Assembly: GCA_011051475.1 (NCBI GenBank)
Contig: DRLE01000242.1
Span: forward strand, 1 to 6,977
Reading direction: 5' to 3'
Source of the DNA: Gammaproteobacteria bacterium
GTDB taxonomy: Bacteria; Pseudomonadota; Gammaproteobacteria; SZUA-229
Length of the DNA stretch: 6,977 nucleotides
Shown here piece after piece: positions 5,098 through 6,977 of the stretch. The first letter of the stretch is position 1, and the number at the start of each line of letters is the position of its first letter. A program made the position numbers and the translations under genes. The notes below the pieces were generated by a model. That model saw only the letters and a program-made list of their open reading frames with translations, had not been told where the DNA came from and made no database searches.

Positions 5098-5721
5098 GTG
5101 TCCCAGGGTTCACTTTATGTCGTTTCCGCCGCTTCCGGCGCTGGCAAGACCAGCCTGCTGAAGGCGCTGCTTGAACAGATGACCGATCTGGTGGTGTCGG
5201 TGTCGCACACCACGCGGCCACCGCGTCCTGGTGAAGTCGATGGCGTGAACTACCATTTTGTTGATGAGGCGACCTTCAAGGCCATGGCCGATGCCGGTGA
5301 ATTTTTTGAGCATGCCACGGTCTTTGGTAATATGTATGGCACCTCGCAGCAGCATGTGCAGCAGCAGCTCGATACCGGTGTGGATGTTATACTGGAGATC
5401 GACTGGCAGGGCGCCCGTCAGGTGCGTCAGCTGGCGCCACAGTGCCGCACGGTATTTATCGTACCACCCTCGGTCGCAGCCCTGCGTGAGCGACTGACAG
5501 CGCGTGGCCAGGATGATAATGAGGTCATTGACCGGCGCATGCGTGAAGCCGTGGATGAGATGTCGCACTATGTCGAGTTTGACTATCTGGTCATTAATGA
5601 CGATTTTGATACAGCCTGCGCCGATTTAGCCGCTATAATAAGGGGTAATCGCATGTTGCTGGAAAACCAGCAGAAAAAGCACGCCGAGCTGTTGCAGGAA
5701 CTGCTGCAGGCACCGGTGTAG
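5098..5721 (+). CDS. gmk: Guanylate kinase
   Basis: The enzyme transfers phosphate from ATP to GMP or dGMP, giving GDP or dGDP, and so feeds GTP and (p)ppGpp pools in the cytoplasm. The product has 207 residues, the same as E. coli Gmk. Visible parts are the P-loop SGAGKT (13-18), the GMP-binding segment SHTTRPPRPGEVDG (36-49) with Y52, EHATVFGNMYGT (71-82), LEIDWQGA (99-106), and the lid region RGQDDNEVIDRRM (136-148). Position 12 is alanine where most relatives have proline. The GTG at 5098 was chosen because it aligns with the E. coli N-terminus (MAQGTLYIVSA) and has GAAAGG seven bases upstream. The open frame reaches back to 4990 through the intergenic repeat and promoter, so that extension is not believed. 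rpoZ follows after 55 bases. Confidence 0.97.
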   Translation: MSQGSLYVVSAASGAGKTSLLKALLEQMTDLVVSVSHTTRPPRPGEVDGVNYHFVDEATFKAMADAGEFFEHATVFGNMYGTSQQHVQQQLDTGVDVILEIDWQGARQVRQLAPQCRTVFIVPPSVAALRERLTARGQDDNEVIDRRMREAVDEMSHYVEFDYLVINDDFDTACADLAAIIRGNRMLLENQQKKHAELLQELLQAPV

Positions 5722-5776
5722 CCAATACTTTTTTACCGATTTTTTTACAGAATATACAAAATTCAGGAGAAACACT

Positions 5777-6061
5777 ATGGCACGTCTGACCGTTGAAGAT
5801 TGCCTTGATAATGTCGAAAACCGTTTTGAGCTGGTGATTGTCGCCGCTCAGCGTGCCCGTCAGCTGGCCATGGGTGCCGAGCCACTGGTGCCGGAAGACA
5901 ATGACAAACCTACCGTGCTGGCTCTGCGTGAAATCGCCGAAAACCTGATTAACAAGGAAATACTCAGCCAGCCGGAAGAAACATCCATCGACGACATTGA
6001 AGCGATGATTGAAGGTGATCTGTCTGCCGAACTCAAAGAAAGTCTTAAAGACAGCCTTTAA
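5777..6061 (+). CDS. rpoZ: RNA polymerase omega subunit
   Basis: Omega is the small RNA polymerase subunit that chaperones and clamps beta-prime. In E. coli its N-terminal residues, with beta-prime, form ppGpp-binding site 1. The product has 94 residues (E. coli 91). MARLTVEDC matches E. coli MARVTVQDA, so A2, R3 and T5 of the ppGpp-site tail are kept. NRFELVIVAAQRARQ (15-29), PLVPEDNDKPT (36-46) and ALREI (49-53) are the conserved omega core. The C-terminal 30 residues are acidic and diverge from E. coli, as is usual in this family. The ATG at 5777 has a strong AGGAG seven bases upstream. It lies between gmk and spoT, probably on the gmk transcript, and is followed by an intrinsic terminator. 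Confidence 0.97.
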   Translation: MARLTVEDCLDNVENRFELVIVAAQRARQLAMGAEPLVPEDNDKPTVLALREIAENLINKEILSQPEETSIDDIEAMIEGDLSAELKESLKDSL

Positions 6062-6078
6062 TTCAGCTGTCTCCCCTG

Positions 6079-6131
6079 TGGGCACAGGCGGTACCGCGAC
6101 TGCGCGTATTGCCTGTGCCCATTGTTTTTTT
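6079..6131 (+). terminator. Intrinsic terminator/possible attenuator between rpoZ and spoT
   Basis: TGGGCACAGGC (6079-6089) pairs perfectly with GCCTGTGCCCA (6111-6121), an 11-bp stem with a 21-base loop, followed by TTG and seven T (6125-6131). The left arm can also pair with CCTGTG at 6075-6080, just upstream, and GCGGTACCGC (6088-6097) is a perfect palindrome at the loop border. It lies 17 bases after the rpoZ stop and 34 bases before the spoT start, so it should end much gmk-rpoZ transcription before spoT. Confidence 0.85.
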
Positions 6132-6151
6132 GCCGGCGCTGAAAATAAAAT
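6122..6151 (+). promoter_or_regulatory. Weak candidate promoter for spoT
   Basis: TAAAAT (6146-6151) matches the -10 consensus at five of six positions. The only upstream partner is TTGTTT (6122-6127), 18 bases away, which fits -35 at just three positions and lies inside the terminator tail. GACGGGGCCGGG follows as a GC-rich discriminator. A start near 6158 would leave only about eight bases of leader before the GTG, so this is weak. Confidence 0.25.
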
Positions 6152-6165
6152 GACGGGGCCGGGTC

Positions 6166-6977
6166 GTGAGTAAGGTCGAGACCAGCGCGCCGCAGACCCG
6201 ACCAGCGACAGAAAACGCCTCGCAGGGAGAAGAGCGTTTCCTGATTTCCGATCTCTGCGACCTGATCGCCGAGTATATGGATCAGGACCAGGTCAGGGAG
6301 GTTTACCGGGCCTATCTGTTCGGCGCGCAGGCGCATGAAGGCCAGGTCCGCCAGAGCGGCGAACCCTATATCTACCACCCCATTGCCGTGGCGCGCATCC
6401 TGGCGCAGATGCACATGGATGTTAAAAGCATTGTCGCCTCCATTCTGCACGATGTGCTTGAAGATACCCCCACCACGCGCAAGCTGATCGAAAACGAGTT
6501 CGGCAAGGACGTGGCCCACCTGGTTGAAGGCGTCAGCAAGCTCACCCATATCAAGTTCAAGAACAAGATCGAGCAGCAGGCGGAGAATATCCAGAAAGTG
6601 CTGCTGGCCATGGCCAGGGACATCCGCGTCATTATGATCAAGCTGGCCGACCGTCTGCACAATATGCGCACCCTCGGCCCGCTGCGCCCCGACAAGCGCC
6701 GCCGCATCGCCCAGGAAACCCTGGACATCTATATCCCGATTGCCAATCGTCTCGGCATCTACACCATTCGCCACGAGCTGGAGAACCTGGTGTTCCAGGC
6801 CATTTACCCGATGCGCTACCGGGTGCTGGAGGCCGCGGTCAACAAGGCCAGTGGTCATCGCAAGGAGCTTATCGACAAGATCAATCAGGCGCTGTCTTCG
6901 CGTCTGGTGGAAATGGAAATCGAGGCGCAGATCGTGTCGCGCAAAAAGCACCTGTACAGTGTGTATCGCAAGATGAA
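6166..6977 (+). CDS. spoT: Bifunctional (p)ppGpp synthase/hydrolase SpoT (5' part)
   Basis: SpoT degrades and, in many gammaproteobacteria, also makes (p)ppGpp, the stringent-response alarmone. Only the first 270 codons of roughly 700 are present; the window end cuts the gene. The N-terminal HD hydrolase domain is intact: RQSGEPYIYHP (62-72), the catalytic pair in LHDVLEDT (H95, D96, E99, D100), EGVSKL (121-126) and KLADRLHNMRTL (159-170, with D162 and N166). PDKRRRIAQETLDIY and ANRLG follow, and SRKKHLYSVYRKM (258-270) opens the synthetase domain. RelA normally lacks the HD catalytic residues, which favours SpoT. The GTG at 6166 is the first possible start after an in-frame stop at 6151-6153, with ACGGGG seven bases upstream. 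It adds about 23 polar residues before the point where E. coli SpoT begins. Context gmk-rpoZ-spoT supports the call. Confidence 0.96.
   Translation, partial: MSKVETSAPQTRPATENASQGEERFLISDLCDLIAEYMDQDQVREVYRAYLFGAQAHEGQVRQSGEPYIYHPIAVARILAQMHMDVKSIVASILHDVLEDTPTTRKLIENEFGKDVAHLVEGVSKLTHIKFKNKIEQQAENIQKVLLAMARDIRVIMIKLADRLHNMRTLGPLRPDKRRRIAQETLDIYIPIANRLGIYTIRHELENLVFQAIYPMRYRVLEAAVNKASGHRKELIDKINQALSSRLVEMEIEAQIVSRKKHLYSVYRKM

Noticed and set aside
6058..6951. 297-residue minus-strand ORF opposite spoT
   Set aside because: It is antisense to a firmly identified spoT with intact HD motifs. Long open antisense frames are common in GC-rich genes, and this one has no recognisable domain.

Overview
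The window looks like ordinary chromosomal core from a gammaproteobacterium. Evidence for this is a rplU-rpmA-obgE-proB block read divergently from ispB, followed by gmk-rpoZ-spoT, with protein sequences close to the Escherichia coli and Pseudomonas versions and a moderately GC-rich composition. The genus cannot be fixed from this sequence. In Pseudomonas, as I remember it, the ispB/rplU block and the gmk-rpoZ-spoT block lie far apart, so their junction here may point to another gammaproteobacterial order; that is inference only. No phage, transposase, CRISPR, rRNA or tRNA gene was found, and I did not find a new multi-gene system. The less ordinary content is in the intergenic DNA.

Layout. 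Bases 1-485 hold no gene: they are a stack of inverted repeats (a REP-like palindrome at 5-77, a 113-base nested palindrome at 126-238, an AT-rich hairpin at 290-321 and three related mini-hairpins at 322-467). On the minus strand, read from right to left, come rplU (3647-3336), rpmA (3297-3037), an intrinsic terminator (3015-2989), a 168-base element with terminal inverted repeats (2957-2790), then obgE (2717-1617) and proB (1607-486). On the plus strand come ispB (3893-4897), a 200-base spacer with a second short repeat, gmk (5098-5721), rpoZ (5777-6061), a strong intrinsic terminator (6079-6131) and the 5' 270 codons of spoT, cut by the window end.

How the genes work together. rplU and rpmA make neighbouring 50S proteins, and ObgE is a GTPase that acts on the 50S particle. 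ProB is the first enzyme of proline synthesis and appears translationally coupled to obgE. IspB makes the long polyprenyl tail of quinones. Gmk makes GDP from GMP, omega (RpoZ) completes one ppGpp-binding site of RNA polymerase, and SpoT makes and degrades (p)ppGpp, so the right half is a guanine-nucleotide and stringent-response cluster.

Main points for a second look: a possible three-segment terminator/anti-terminator arrangement between rpoZ and spoT; out-of-frame mini-ORFs overlapping the TTG start of ispB and the GTG start of spoT by exactly 8 bases each; two intergenic repeats (2790-2957 and 4966-5022) that share a tandem 9-base unit RAGGACRCN; and three serial hairpins downstream of proB whose stems differ by a compensating base-pair change.
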